A stretch of 64,000 nucleotides of DNA, taken from Candidatus Gastranaerophilales bacterium (lineage in GTDB: Bacteria; Cyanobacteriota; Vampirovibrionia; Gastranaerophilales; Gastranaerophilaceae). Shown piece by piece: positions 17,670 to 26,146 of this stretch. Location: positions 145,474-209,473 of the forward strand of contig CALURK010000002.1 in the NCBI GenBank assembly GCA_944323165.1, given 5' to 3'. The notes beneath the pieces are model-generated. The model did not search any database. It was not told where the DNA came from and was given only the letters and a program-made list of their open reading frames with translations. Position 1 is the stretch's first letter. Each line of letters starts with the position of its first letter. The translations under genes and the position numbers were made by a program.

Positions 17670-18401
17670 CTATAAATAGAAAATTAAATTAATAATAAAA
17701 TCTGCAATAAGCATGTAGACAGTTGATAATACCGCTGCTTTTGTAGTTGATTCTCCAACATCTTTTGCGCCCCCTTTAGTTTCATAACCCTGGGTTGCGC
17801 ATACAAGTGCGATGAGAATTCCAAAGATCATGCCTTTAAGTAAACTTATATAAATATCTCTTGTACTTAGCCAAAGCCAAACTGAATTTATGTATCTTGC
17901 AGGATGCAGATGTATTGTCGCGTGTGAAACCAATAGCCCGCCTAAAATACCTACAACTTCAGCAAGAAGTACAACCATAGGTACAGTAATTGCTGCAGCA
18001 AGTAGTCTTGGTGAAAAATAATATCCAACAGGATCTATTTTTAGAGTTTTAATGGCGTCGACTTGAGAAGTAACTTGCATGTTGGCAATTTCTGCCGAAA
18101 TTGCAGTTCCGGCTCTTGCCCCGATTGCGAGGGCTACAAAACCCGGAGCAATTTCTCTTATCATAACAACAGCAATAGAGCCTCCTACATAGGCTTCTGC
18201 TCCCGACATAAGAAACTGTTTTGAAACTTGTATTGCAATAACTGCTGCCGATACAAATGCTATTACTAAAGATATTAAAAGCGAATCATAACTAATAGCT
18301 GCTGCTTGTGAAATAACATGACACCATCTGGAGCGTCCGGTAATCAGATACTTAACGCTCGTATATAGGTTTTGCATGCATTTTCCAAAAAAATTAATCA
18401 T
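17670..18401 (-). CDS. mlaE: MlaE/YrbE-type ABC transporter permease
   Basis: MlaE is the permease of the MCE/Mla lipid-transport system at the inner membrane, linked to outer-membrane lipid asymmetry. The 243-residue length and the block MIREIAPGFVALAIGARAGT, followed by SQVDAIKTLKIDP, are typical. About five membrane helices are visible. Its start overlaps the end of the aminotransferase gene by eight bases. The ATPase (MlaF) and MCE subunits are not in the window, so the system is split. In cyanobacteria and plants the homologue is TGD1-like. Confidence 0.92.
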   Translation of the reverse strand: MINFFGKCMQNLYTSVKYLITGRSRWCHVISQAAAISYDSLLISLVIAFVSAAVIAIQVSKQFLMSGAEAYVGGSIAVVMIREIAPGFVALAIGARAGTAISAEIANMQVTSQVDAIKTLKIDPVGYYFSPRLLAAAITVPMVVLLAEVVGILGGLLVSHATIHLHPARYINSVWLWLSTRDIYISLLKGMIFGILIALVCATQGYETKGGAKDVGESTTKAAVLSTVYMLIADFIINLIFYL

Positions 18402-19308
18402 ATACAGGAATACACCATTTCTTGAATTTTTCTACCTTACCTTTTACGACATCAAAATAAAGTGTTTGAATTTGCTTTGTAATAACACCTATTTTCCCGT
18501 CACCTACATATCTGTGATCAATACTTTTAACAGGAACAATTTGAGCACCTGTTCCACAGCAAAAAGCTTCTTCTGCTGCATAGAGCTCTGTTCTATCAAT
18601 GGAACGCTCTTTTACCGGTATGCCAAGTTCTTTAGCAAGTTCAATAACAGTATTTCTTGTTACACCTACAAGAATGTCATCTGTTGTGCTTGTAGTTACT
18701 AGAGTTCCATTGATAATAAGGAATATATTCATAGCGGAGCCTTCTGTTACCTGACCTGATTCAGAAAGAACTACAGCATCATCAAAACCAGCTTCGTGTG
18801 CATCAGTTTTAATGAGGGCTGAATTAGCATAAGCACCGCTAACTTTTGCTCTTGGAGGTATTGCATTATCAGATGTTCTTCTCCAGCTTGATACGCAAAG
18901 CTTTAAACCTCTGTTGTTTTCAAAATAATCTCCAAAAGGAGTTGTAAAAATTAAAAAAGAATCTTCATTATCAGTTAGTGTAGGACCAACTTTCTGTGAG
19001 GATTTGTAAAGAGTTGGTCTTATATAAACATCAGTTTTATAGCCGTTTAATTTTAGCAAGTCCTTGGTGATATTTGTGTATTCGTCAATAGTATAAGGAC
19101 TTTGCATCCACATTACTTTTGCACTATTAAGAAGTCTTTCATAATGTTCTTTGACTCTAAATGCATAAAGTTGATTTTCTTCTTTATTATAGTAGGCTCT
19201 TATACCCTCAAATACAGAGGTACCATACAAAAAAGCGTGTGTCCTTACAGGTAAAACTGCCTTATCAGCTTCAATAAATTCGCCATTCATAAAGACGTGT
19301 TCTGTCAT
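18394..19308 (-). CDS. ilvE: Branched-chain aminotransferase, IlvE type
   Basis: This PLP enzyme of fold type IV transfers amino groups to and from Val, Leu and Ile. The protein is 304 residues from the ATG at 19308, which has GGGAGG seven bases upstream; a longer frame lacks such support. GTSVFEGIRAY, the lysine region PPRAKVSGAYANS, and EGSAMNIFLI plus the phosphate-binding G-V-T-R motif near the C-terminal third are visible. A second aminotransferase of a different subfamily is encoded at 20.2-21.2 kb, so functions may be divided. Downstream coupling to mlaE seems accidental. Confidence 0.92.
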   Translation of the reverse strand: MTEHVFMNGEFIEADKAVLPVRTHAFLYGTSVFEGIRAYYNKEENQLYAFRVKEHYERLLNSAKVMWMQSPYTIDEYTNITKDLLKLNGYKTDVYIRPTLYKSSQKVGPTLTDNEDSFLIFTTPFGDYFENNRGLKLCVSSWRRTSDNAIPPRAKVSGAYANSALIKTDAHEAGFDDAVVLSESGQVTEGSAMNIFLIINGTLVTTSTTDDILVGVTRNTVIELAKELGIPVKERSIDRTELYAAEEAFCCGTGAQIVPVKSIDHRYVGDGKIGVITKQIQTLYFDVVKGKVEKFKKWCIPVYD

Positions 19309-19455
19309 TACGTGTCCTCCCATCATTTTATTTTACTACAACTATGAAACTTTGATATTTAACTTGTTACATTTTGTAAAGTATTGTAGTTAAATATAAG
19401 CAATTTTTAATCCTTTCGTGTTTTTATATAAGTATAGTAGTGTGGAGGCAGTTTT

Positions 19456-20130
19456 ATGTACGAAGTCAATAATGGCGTTGTAAAAGTTGACGGTTCAAGA
19501 GGTAAATATGATAATAAGGTTTCAGATCCATCTGTCAGGTATGGAAGAAATGCTGTAGAAAATCTATATACGTATATGGAGCAGCCGTTAGTTGCTGATA
19601 ACATGACAGTTGCACCAATTTTAGATTTCGGCGTAAACCCGGAGACTGCTCAGCACAATATTGATAAATTGGATAAATTTTTAAAAGAAAATGATGAGTA
19701 TCTAAAAGCATTACCTCCTCTCGAGTATGAATATAGGTATATGCCTCAAATGCAGAAAGGGCAAGTTGATAAAAAGGCTCTGTTAGGAGCAGCTTATGAG
19801 GAAATGGGAAAAGTAAATGATTTATCAGTTGAAGATTTGGACAGCAGATTTGCGCCTGATAAAAATTACACATCGAAGCCTCTAGATGTGAATAATGATG
19901 GTAAGGTTGATATTGCAGAATATGGTTCAAGTCTTTTGGCAGCGGATATGTTAAGCAAGTCAGATACTCCCAATAATGCTAATATCGATGGTACAATAAA
20001 CAAAAGAGGTTTTGATGCTGTTCTTGCTTATACTAAAAAAAGTAATGCAGAAGCTGCTGCAAAACTATATTCAAATATCTATAATACATACAATTTAGGC
20101 GATGCAAAAAAAGATTTTAAGGCTGAATAG
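19456..20130 (+). CDS. Hypothetical protein with EF-hand/dockerin-like calcium loop
   Basis: This 224-residue soluble protein has a canonical calcium-binding loop at residues 144-155 (DVNNDGKVDIAE). A degenerate second loop follows near 171-186. There is no signal peptide and no membrane segment, and the first 60 residues look disordered. The EF-hand resembles that of the 840-residue protein at 37.5-40 kb. GGAGG lies eight bases before the ATG. The function is unknown, with a calcium-dependent role inferred from the loop only. A strong terminator follows. Confidence 0.75.
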   Translation: MYEVNNGVVKVDGSRGKYDNKVSDPSVRYGRNAVENLYTYMEQPLVADNMTVAPILDFGVNPETAQHNIDKLDKFLKENDEYLKALPPLEYEYRYMPQMQKGQVDKKALLGAAYEEMGKVNDLSVEDLDSRFAPDKNYTSKPLDVNNDGKVDIAEYGSSLLAADMLSKSDTPNNANIDGTINKRGFDAVLAYTKKSNAEAAAKLYSNIYNTYNLGDAKKDFKAE

Positions 20131-20140
20131 AAAATACAAA

Positions 20141-20170
20141 AAAAGACCGATTTTTAAATCGGTCTTTTTT
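20141..20170. terminator. Bidirectional terminator
   Basis: AAAAGACCGATTT and AAATCGGTCTTTTTT form a long stem with A-tract and T-tract on either side, between two convergent genes, so it can serve both strands. Confidence 0.9.
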
Positions 20171-20177
20171 ATTATGT

Positions 20178-21212
20178 TTAAGCAATTTCTTTAATCCAGC
20201 CTTCAGGAGCTTCAATCCTTCCCATTTGAATTCCTGTAAGAGTGTCATACAATTTTTGGGAAATAGGTCCCATCTTTTCCATTCCTGAAGGGAAAAGAAC
20301 TGTTTCATCGTGGTTTACGACTTTACCTACAGGAGAAAGAACTGCAGCTGTTCCACAAAGAGCGCATTCTGCAAAATCCTTAACTTCGCTGAATAGAATT
20401 TCTCTTTCTTCCGCTTCTAATCCTAAATAGTGCTTAGCAACGTACATCAAAGATCTTCGTGTGATAGATGGCAAAATCGTGTTAGATTTTGGAGTAACAA
20501 TCTTATTATCTTTTGTTACGAAAATTATGTTAGCTCCGCCGGTTTCTTCTACTTTTGTTCTTGTCGCAGAATCCAGATACATATTTTCATTGTAACCTTT
20601 ATTATGAGCGTCAACTATTGCGTGAAGGCTCATTGCATAATTAAGCCCCGCTTTAATGTGTCCGGTACCGTGAGGAGCAGCTCTATCAAAATCAGGAACT
20701 CTTAATGTAATAGGCTTAGCTCCACCTTTAAAATATGGTCCTACAGGTGAAGTGAATATCCTAAATTGAAATTCTGTAGCGGGTTTAACTCCCATAACAG
20801 GATTTATACCGAACATATATGGTCTTATGTATAAAGAAGCTCCTGAACCGTAAGGAGGAACGTAGTCAATATTTTTTCTAACAGTTTGAACGACAGCATC
20901 TACAAATCTATCTTCAGGAAAAACAGCCATTTCTAAGTAACTGCAAGAATCTGCCATTCTTTTAGCATTCAAATCAGGTCTAAAACAAACAACTCTTCCG
21001 TCAACAGTCCTATAAGCCTTCATTCCCTCAAAGCAAGTCTGAGCATATTGAAGAACGCAAGCGCATTCATTCATCACTATATTTTCGTCAGTTGTGATAG
21101 TTCCCTCGTCCCACTTGCCGTCTTTGTAATTTGAAACAAAACGGTAATCAGTCTTCATGTAGCCAAAACCTAAGTTTGCCCAATCAATATTTTTAGCTTC
21201 AAGTGTTTTCAT
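20178..21212 (-). CDS. Branched-chain aminotransferase, BCAT2/group II type
   Basis: This 344-residue fold-type IV PLP enzyme belongs to the larger BCAT group shared by eukaryotes and B. subtilis. CFEGMKAYR, SLYIRPYMFG, the lysine-containing GHIKAGLNYA and EETGGANIIFV are clear group-II blocks. It catalyses reversible transamination of Ile, Leu and Val. AAGGAGGAG precedes the ATG at 21212; a GTG nine bases earlier is too close to it. Together with the IlvE-type gene at 18.4 kb the organism has two distinct enzymes, possibly one for synthesis and one for breakdown. Confidence 0.94.
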   Translation of the reverse strand: MKTLEAKNIDWANLGFGYMKTDYRFVSNYKDGKWDEGTITTDENIVMNECACVLQYAQTCFEGMKAYRTVDGRVVCFRPDLNAKRMADSCSYLEMAVFPEDRFVDAVVQTVRKNIDYVPPYGSGASLYIRPYMFGINPVMGVKPATEFQFRIFTSPVGPYFKGGAKPITLRVPDFDRAAPHGTGHIKAGLNYAMSLHAIVDAHNKGYNENMYLDSATRTKVEETGGANIIFVTKDNKIVTPKSNTILPSITRRSLMYVAKHYLGLEAEEREILFSEVKDFAECALCGTAAVLSPVGKVVNHDETVLFPSGMEKMGPISQKLYDTLTGIQMGRIEAPEGWIKEIA

Positions 21213-21250
21213 TATGTCCACTCCTCCTTAATTCTATCTAATTATATAAC

Positions 21251-21282
21251 AAAACGGGAAATCTAGAAAGACTTCCCGTTTT
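21251..21282 (-). terminator. Terminator of the dicarboxylate symporter gene
   Basis: The arms AAAACGGGAA and TTCCCGTTTT form a 10-bp stem with a loop of about 10 bases, ending in T on the minus strand. It lies just after the symporter stop. Confidence 0.85.
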
Positions 21283-21303
21283 ATAAAGTAAACTTATATT
21301 AAC

Positions 21304-22629
21304 TTAGCTAATAATATCTCCGTATGCTTCGGGATTATTAAGTAAGTCATAGTTAATTTCATTTTCATTGTCAGCAATTGCAGCTGCAACAACCGCATCA
21401 GAAGTTACATTAAGAAGAGTTCTCATCATATCTGTAATTCTTTCTATTGTAAACAGGAATGCAAAACCTGCAACAAGCTGTTCAGGGCTCAATCCCATAC
21501 CGTTAAGAACAAGAGCAATTGTAATTAAGCCGGCTCCAGGAATTCCTGCGCAAGTTGAAGACGCAACAATTGCCAAAAGTGCAATTTGAACAACTAAAAA
21601 TGGTGTTAGAGCAACTCCGTAAGCTTGAGTCAAGAATATAACCGCAATAACCTGAAGCATTGCAGTGCCGTCCATGTTTAATGTTGCTCCAAGCGGTAGT
21701 ACAAAGCTTGAAACTTTATGCGAAATACCTCTTTTTTCGCAGCAAGCAATTGTTAAAGGTAGAGTAGCTGAAGAGCTTGCTGTACCAAACGCAACCATCA
21801 TAGCCTCTGCCATAGCTGCGTAAAGCATCATAACAGGGACTTTTGAAAATATCTTCAAAAATACAGGATAAACAATAAAGAATTGTATCGCAAACCCGAT
21901 AGCCAATACTCCCAAGTATTTAGAAATACTCATGAATATATCAATACCGAAAGAAGAAACGGCTACAGCGGTCAATGCAAATACACCAGGAGCTGCAAAG
22001 CACATTATCCAATCGGTAATTTTCATTGTAGCGGCAAAAATAGATTCAAAGAAACTTACAAAAGGTCTGTTTATATCACCAACTTTTGCAAGTGCTATAG
22101 AAAACATTACAGCAAATACAATAATCGGTACCATATCTCCGCTTGCAATTGAAGCTAAAGGATTTTTAGGTATAAAATCTAAGAAAATATTTAATAAATT
22201 GCCTTTCTGAGCCTCAATTGTAGCAGCAACCTGTGCTTGAATATCAGTTGCTGTATCAATATTTATATAGTGAGCAGCTCCTAGACCAGGTTTTAACAAT
22301 AAAGCCAAAGCTGCACCAATCGTTACTGCAACAACAGTAATGATTGTGTAGTAAAAAATCATCTTAGTACCAAGTTTGCTCAACTGTTTACTGTCACCAA
22401 TGCTTGTAATGCCAATTACTATAGCAGAAATTACTAAAGGTATTACAACCATTTGAATCAGTCTGATAAACACTTGCCCAATGAAGGTTAGGGTTGTCAT
22501 AATAATCGGGCTTGGTTCATTATGAAGCCAAATTCCGACTAAAACACCCAAGATAAGTCCGGCAAATATATGCCAATTTCTTTTTAAACCCAAACCAAGT
22601 GCAATTAACACTTGCATGTGAAATTTCAT
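21304..22629 (-). CDS. Dicarboxylate/amino acid:cation symporter (DAACS)
   Basis: This 441-residue inner-membrane symporter takes up glutamate, aspartate or C4-dicarboxylates with Na+ or H+. Family blocks include FIRLIQMVVIPLVISAI near residue 55, the serine-rich FGTASSSATLPLT near 280, and GATLNMDGTAM near 315. Together these form the substrate and cation sites. Length and hydropathy are normal. GAGAGGA lies just before the ATG. The substrate cannot be fixed from sequence. A C4-dicarboxylate supply would suit the sodium-pumping decarboxylase at 55-58 kb, which is inference. Confidence 0.93.
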   Translation of the reverse strand: MKFHMQVLIALGLGLKRNWHIFAGLILGVLVGIWLHNEPSPIIMTTLTFIGQVFIRLIQMVVIPLVISAIVIGITSIGDSKQLSKLGTKMIFYYTIITVVAVTIGAALALLLKPGLGAAHYINIDTATDIQAQVAATIEAQKGNLLNIFLDFIPKNPLASIASGDMVPIIVFAVMFSIALAKVGDINRPFVSFFESIFAATMKITDWIMCFAAPGVFALTAVAVSSFGIDIFMSISKYLGVLAIGFAIQFFIVYPVFLKIFSKVPVMMLYAAMAEAMMVAFGTASSSATLPLTIACCEKRGISHKVSSFVLPLGATLNMDGTAMLQVIAVIFLTQAYGVALTPFLVVQIALLAIVASSTCAGIPGAGLITIALVLNGMGLSPEQLVAGFAFLFTIERITDMMRTLLNVTSDAVVAAAIADNENEINYDLLNNPEAYGDIIS

Positions 22630-22717
22630 ATATAAATCCTCTCATATACTTATATTAACTAGTATATCTTACTATTTTTTAGCATGATTGTAAATACTAT
22701 CAATGAAGTGTTTTGAA

Positions 22718-22763
22718 AAAAGAATAAGCGCCGCGTCTAATGACGCGGCGCTTATTCTTTTTT
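22718..22763. terminator. Strong terminator after valS
   Basis: AAGAATAAGCGCCGCGTC and GACGCGGCGCTTATTCTT form an 18-bp GC-rich stem with a four-base loop, flanked by A and T tracts. It is downstream of valS on the minus strand. Confidence 0.95.
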
Positions 22764-22776
22764 ATTCTGTTATTTA

Positions 22777-25458
22777 TTATTTTAAAGAATTTATTAATTC
22801 TTGTATTGCCTGCTGTTGGGTAGAAATTTCTTCTATTCTCGCTGTTGTTTGTTCTACGAGTTCTTTTGGAGCATTTGCAACAAACTTCTCGTTCTTCATT
22901 CTACCCTCTAAAGAGTTCTTTTCATTTGTTAATTTTTCTAACTTCTTCTCTTGTCTTTTTATTTCTGCTTCTAAATCAATCAAGTCTGCTAGAGGAACAA
23001 TTAGTTTAGACGCTGAAACAATTGCAGAAGCTGATTTAGGTGGAACAACAGCGTTCATATCCGCATAAGTTATCTTATTAACTTTTGCTAATCTATGAAT
23101 ATAAGATTCAATTTCTTCAAAAATCTCTTTTTCGCTCTTATCAGCTCTTATTTCTACATCAACAGTGGCTGATGTCGGAATATTAAAGCTTTGTCTTACG
23201 TTTCTTAATGAAGTAATTGTGTCAAATACCAACTTCATCTCAGATGCTTCTTTAGGGAAGCTTAGCTCTTCTGAGTAAACAGGGAAATCTGCTACTATTA
23301 AAGCTTTAGGGTTAATACCCTTGTGAGTGAAAGCTCCTACTTCTTTGCTACCAGGAATTAAGCTCCATACTTTTTCTGTAATATGCGGCATAATTGGGTG
23401 AAGCATTCTAAGCGACATATCCAACACATATCTTAGAACTCTTTGAGTATTTGCTTTCAATTCGCTATCCTGAAGTTGTATCTTAGCAATTTCAACATAC
23501 CAATCGCAATATTCACTTCTGAAGAAATCATACAATGTATGCGCAATTTCTCCTATTCTGTACTCTTTCATATACTGATTAACTAGTTTAGCAGTTTCAT
23601 TTAATTGGTTTAAAATCCACTTATCTACTAAAGTAAGTTTATCTTTATCAATAGGATTATCATCAACACCATCAAGGTTCATAAGAACAAATCTTGATGC
23701 GTTCCAGATTTTGTTTGCAAAATTTCTTCCGTATTCGAATCTTTCATCAGATACTTTAATATCCTGACCACCATAAGTACATAGGGATGTCATCGTAAAA
23801 CGAAGAGCATCACAACCGTACTTATCAATAATTTGAACCGGATCAATAGTATTACCTTTAGATTTGGACATTTTTTGCCCTTTTTCATCCCTTATAAGTC
23901 CGTGTATATAAACAGTAGAGAAAGGAGCTTTTCCTGTGAATTCAAGTCCCATTGTAATCATTCTTGCAACCCAGAAGAAAATGATATCAAATCCTGTTAC
24001 AAGTACTGATGTAGGATAAAATTTCTTGAAATCATCTGTTTCAGCGTTAGGAAATCCCATTGTAGAGAATGGCCATAAGCCTGACGAGAACCAAGTATCA
24101 AGACAATCAGTATCTTGTACGTAATTTTCAGGATCAGGGTTTTCCTTTGCAACAACCATTTCTCCAGTAACCTTGTGATAATATGCAGGAATTTGATGTC
24201 CCCACCATAGTTGTCTTGAAATACACCAGTCACGGATGTTTTCCATCCAGCCTAAATAATTCTTTTCCCAACGCTCAGGGATAAATTTAATTCTTCCGTC
24301 TTTTACAGCAGCAATAGCTTCCTTAGCCAAAGGCGCCATCTTTACAAACCACTGTTCAGAAAGTAAAGGCTCAATTGTTGTATTACATCTTTGACATTTT
24401 CCAACGTTGTGTTCGTGATCCTTAACTCTTAGCAAGAAGTTGTTGTAGCTAAGCATATCAACTACCTTCTTACGAGCTTCATATCTGTCTAATCCTTGAT
24501 ATTCAGGCGGAACTTCTGCACAAGCTTTCATCTTACCTTCTTCATCAATAACCCAAATTGGTGAGAAGTTATGACGTTTCCCTACTTCATAATCATTAGG
24601 ATCGTGTGCAGGAGTAATTTTTACGGCACCTGTTCCAAAAGACTTGTCTACATATTCATCTGCAATAATCGGGATTCTTCTTCCTGAAAGTGGAATCATA
24701 ACTGTTTTTCCGATAAGTTCCGAATATTTCTTGTCTGATGGGTGAACAGCAATTGCAACATCTCCAAAAATAGTTTCAGGTCTTGTTGTTGCAACGATTA
24801 TTGCTCCTGGTTCTCCAACCAGCGGGTAAGAAATTTCCCACAAATGTCCTTGTTCTGTTTCATATTCAGTTTCAATATCAGAAATCGCACTCTGGCATCG
24901 AGGACACCAGTTTACAATATATGCACCTTTATAAATAAGACCTTTATTATATAAGGTTACAAAAACTTCTTTAACGGCTTCGGAGCAGCCTTCATCAAAA
25001 GTAAATCTTTCTCTTGAACGGTCAAAAGAAGCTCCTAATCTCTTAAATTGGTTTAAAATTGCTGATTTATGCTCATTTGCCCACTTCCAAGTACGTTTTA
25101 GGAATTCTTCTCTGCCTATATCTTGTCTTGTCAGCCCTTCTTTTCTGAGCTGTTTTTCAACAACAGCTTGAGTTGCAATACCAGCGTGGTCAGTTCCCGG
25201 AAGCCAAAGAGCTTCATATCCGCTCATTCTGTGATAACGGGTTAAAATATCTTGCAAAGTCCCATCAAGAGCGTGACCCATGTGTAATACTCCGGTAACA
25301 TTCGGAGGCGGAATTACTATTGTGAAAGGAGGCTTATCTGAATGAGCGTCTGCTCTAAAGTATCCTCCGTCTTCCCAAAATTTATACATTTCCTCTTCTG
25401 TTGATTTTGCATCATAAACGGTCGGCAAATCATCAATTTTAGTTTTTGTTTCTGTCAT
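22777..25458 (-). CDS. valS: Valyl-tRNA synthetase
   Basis: ValS charges tRNA-Val. The 893-residue class I synthetase shows the HIGH-type motif HMGH (59-62), the KMSKS loop near residue 535, the CP1 editing domain in between (for example ATTRPETIFGDVA), the anticodon-binding domain, and the C-terminal coiled coil typical of ValS (about 830-893). Length is normal. No T-box leader is visible in the short upstream region. A GAGGAA Shine-Dalgarno precedes the ATG. Confidence 0.98.
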   Translation of the reverse strand: MTETKTKIDDLPTVYDAKSTEEEMYKFWEDGGYFRADAHSDKPPFTIVIPPPNVTGVLHMGHALDGTLQDILTRYHRMSGYEALWLPGTDHAGIATQAVVEKQLRKEGLTRQDIGREEFLKRTWKWANEHKSAILNQFKRLGASFDRSRERFTFDEGCSEAVKEVFVTLYNKGLIYKGAYIVNWCPRCQSAISDIETEYETEQGHLWEISYPLVGEPGAIIVATTRPETIFGDVAIAVHPSDKKYSELIGKTVMIPLSGRRIPIIADEYVDKSFGTGAVKITPAHDPNDYEVGKRHNFSPIWVIDEEGKMKACAEVPPEYQGLDRYEARKKVVDMLSYNNFLLRVKDHEHNVGKCQRCNTTIEPLLSEQWFVKMAPLAKEAIAAVKDGRIKFIPERWEKNYLGWMENIRDWCISRQLWWGHQIPAYYHKVTGEMVVAKENPDPENYVQDTDCLDTWFSSGLWPFSTMGFPNAETDDFKKFYPTSVLVTGFDIIFFWVARMITMGLEFTGKAPFSTVYIHGLIRDEKGQKMSKSKGNTIDPVQIIDKYGCDALRFTMTSLCTYGGQDIKVSDERFEYGRNFANKIWNASRFVLMNLDGVDDNPIDKDKLTLVDKWILNQLNETAKLVNQYMKEYRIGEIAHTLYDFFRSEYCDWYVEIAKIQLQDSELKANTQRVLRYVLDMSLRMLHPIMPHITEKVWSLIPGSKEVGAFTHKGINPKALIVADFPVYSEELSFPKEASEMKLVFDTITSLRNVRQSFNIPTSATVDVEIRADKSEKEIFEEIESYIHRLAKVNKITYADMNAVVPPKSASAIVSASKLIVPLADLIDLEAEIKRQEKKLEKLTNEKNSLEGRMKNEKFVANAPKELVEQTTARIEEISTQQQAIQELINSLK

Positions 25459-25565
25459 ATAATAATTCCTCGCTCGTGTAAATCTAATAATAGAATAACA
25501 TAAAAATAAAAATGGGTTTATTTAGTAATAGTGATTTTTAATAAAAAATTGTTATAATAAGTATT

Positions 25566-26057
25566 ATGAAAAAATTTGTAATCTTAATATTAATGCTTTT
25601 GTTAGTTCCGACAGCTTTAGCGCAAGACTATACGCTAAAAGCAGGAGTTTCTGTAAATGACGTTCCAAAAGCGTTATTTGGTAGCTGGAGAGTTAACGCA
25701 AAATTAGATGATACAAACAGTTATGGGACTTTTAAACCAAACAGTGTAGATTTTTGGACCCTTTCGAGAGTCGGCGATAAAATAACTCTTACAAACCCTT
25801 TTACAGGTGCAACAGCAGATGTATCTTTAAAAGCAGTTGAGGGTAATGTAATAGTCTTTTCGAAAAAAGCTCCTTATGATAATAAAATGTTAACGGATAC
25901 TATTACTATAAGGCTAACGGATAATACATTTTCCGGCATAAATACACTAAAATTAGAATCTTTTTCACTTGTAGATAACCATTTGATGAAAACAGAAACT
26001 GCAAGATATAACATAAGTGGAGAAAAGATCTCAGGTGATAGTGTATTAAAGAAATAA
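25566..26057 (+). CDS. Exported hypothetical protein, 163 residues
   Basis: The protein has a textbook Sec signal peptide (residues 1-19, cleavage after PTALA). The mature part is beta-rich, with repeated Thr/Val patterns and no cysteine. I do not recognise a family; it could be a periplasmic or outer-membrane-associated protein. TATAAT at 25553-25558 ends seven bases before the ATG and no Shine-Dalgarno is present, so a leaderless transcript is likely. A long hairpin follows the stop. Confidence 0.75.
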   Translation: MKKFVILILMLLLVPTALAQDYTLKAGVSVNDVPKALFGSWRVNAKLDDTNSYGTFKPNSVDFWTLSRVGDKITLTNPFTGATADVSLKAVEGNVIVFSKKAPYDNKMLTDTITIRLTDNTFSGINTLKLESFSLVDNHLMKTETARYNISGEKISGDSVLKK

Positions 26058-26059
26058 TC

Positions 26060-26100
26060 ATATGAATCGAGAGCCCTTCGTCAGGGCTCTCGATTCATAT
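26060..26100. terminator. 17-bp perfect hairpin between convergent genes
   Basis: ATATGAATCGAGAGCCC pairs perfectly with GGGCTCTCGATTCATAT around a seven-base loop. No T-tract follows on either strand. It may be a factor-assisted terminator or an mRNA-stabilising 3' hairpin. Confidence 0.55.
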
Positions 26101-26146
26101 TCGACTAGAATAAAACTATGAAAAAGGAAGGAGGAGCGTTTTTAAA

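Noticed and set aside
25459..25565. Possible T-box leader for valS
   Set aside because: The divergent gap is only about 107 bases, with no T-box core or specifier stem visible.
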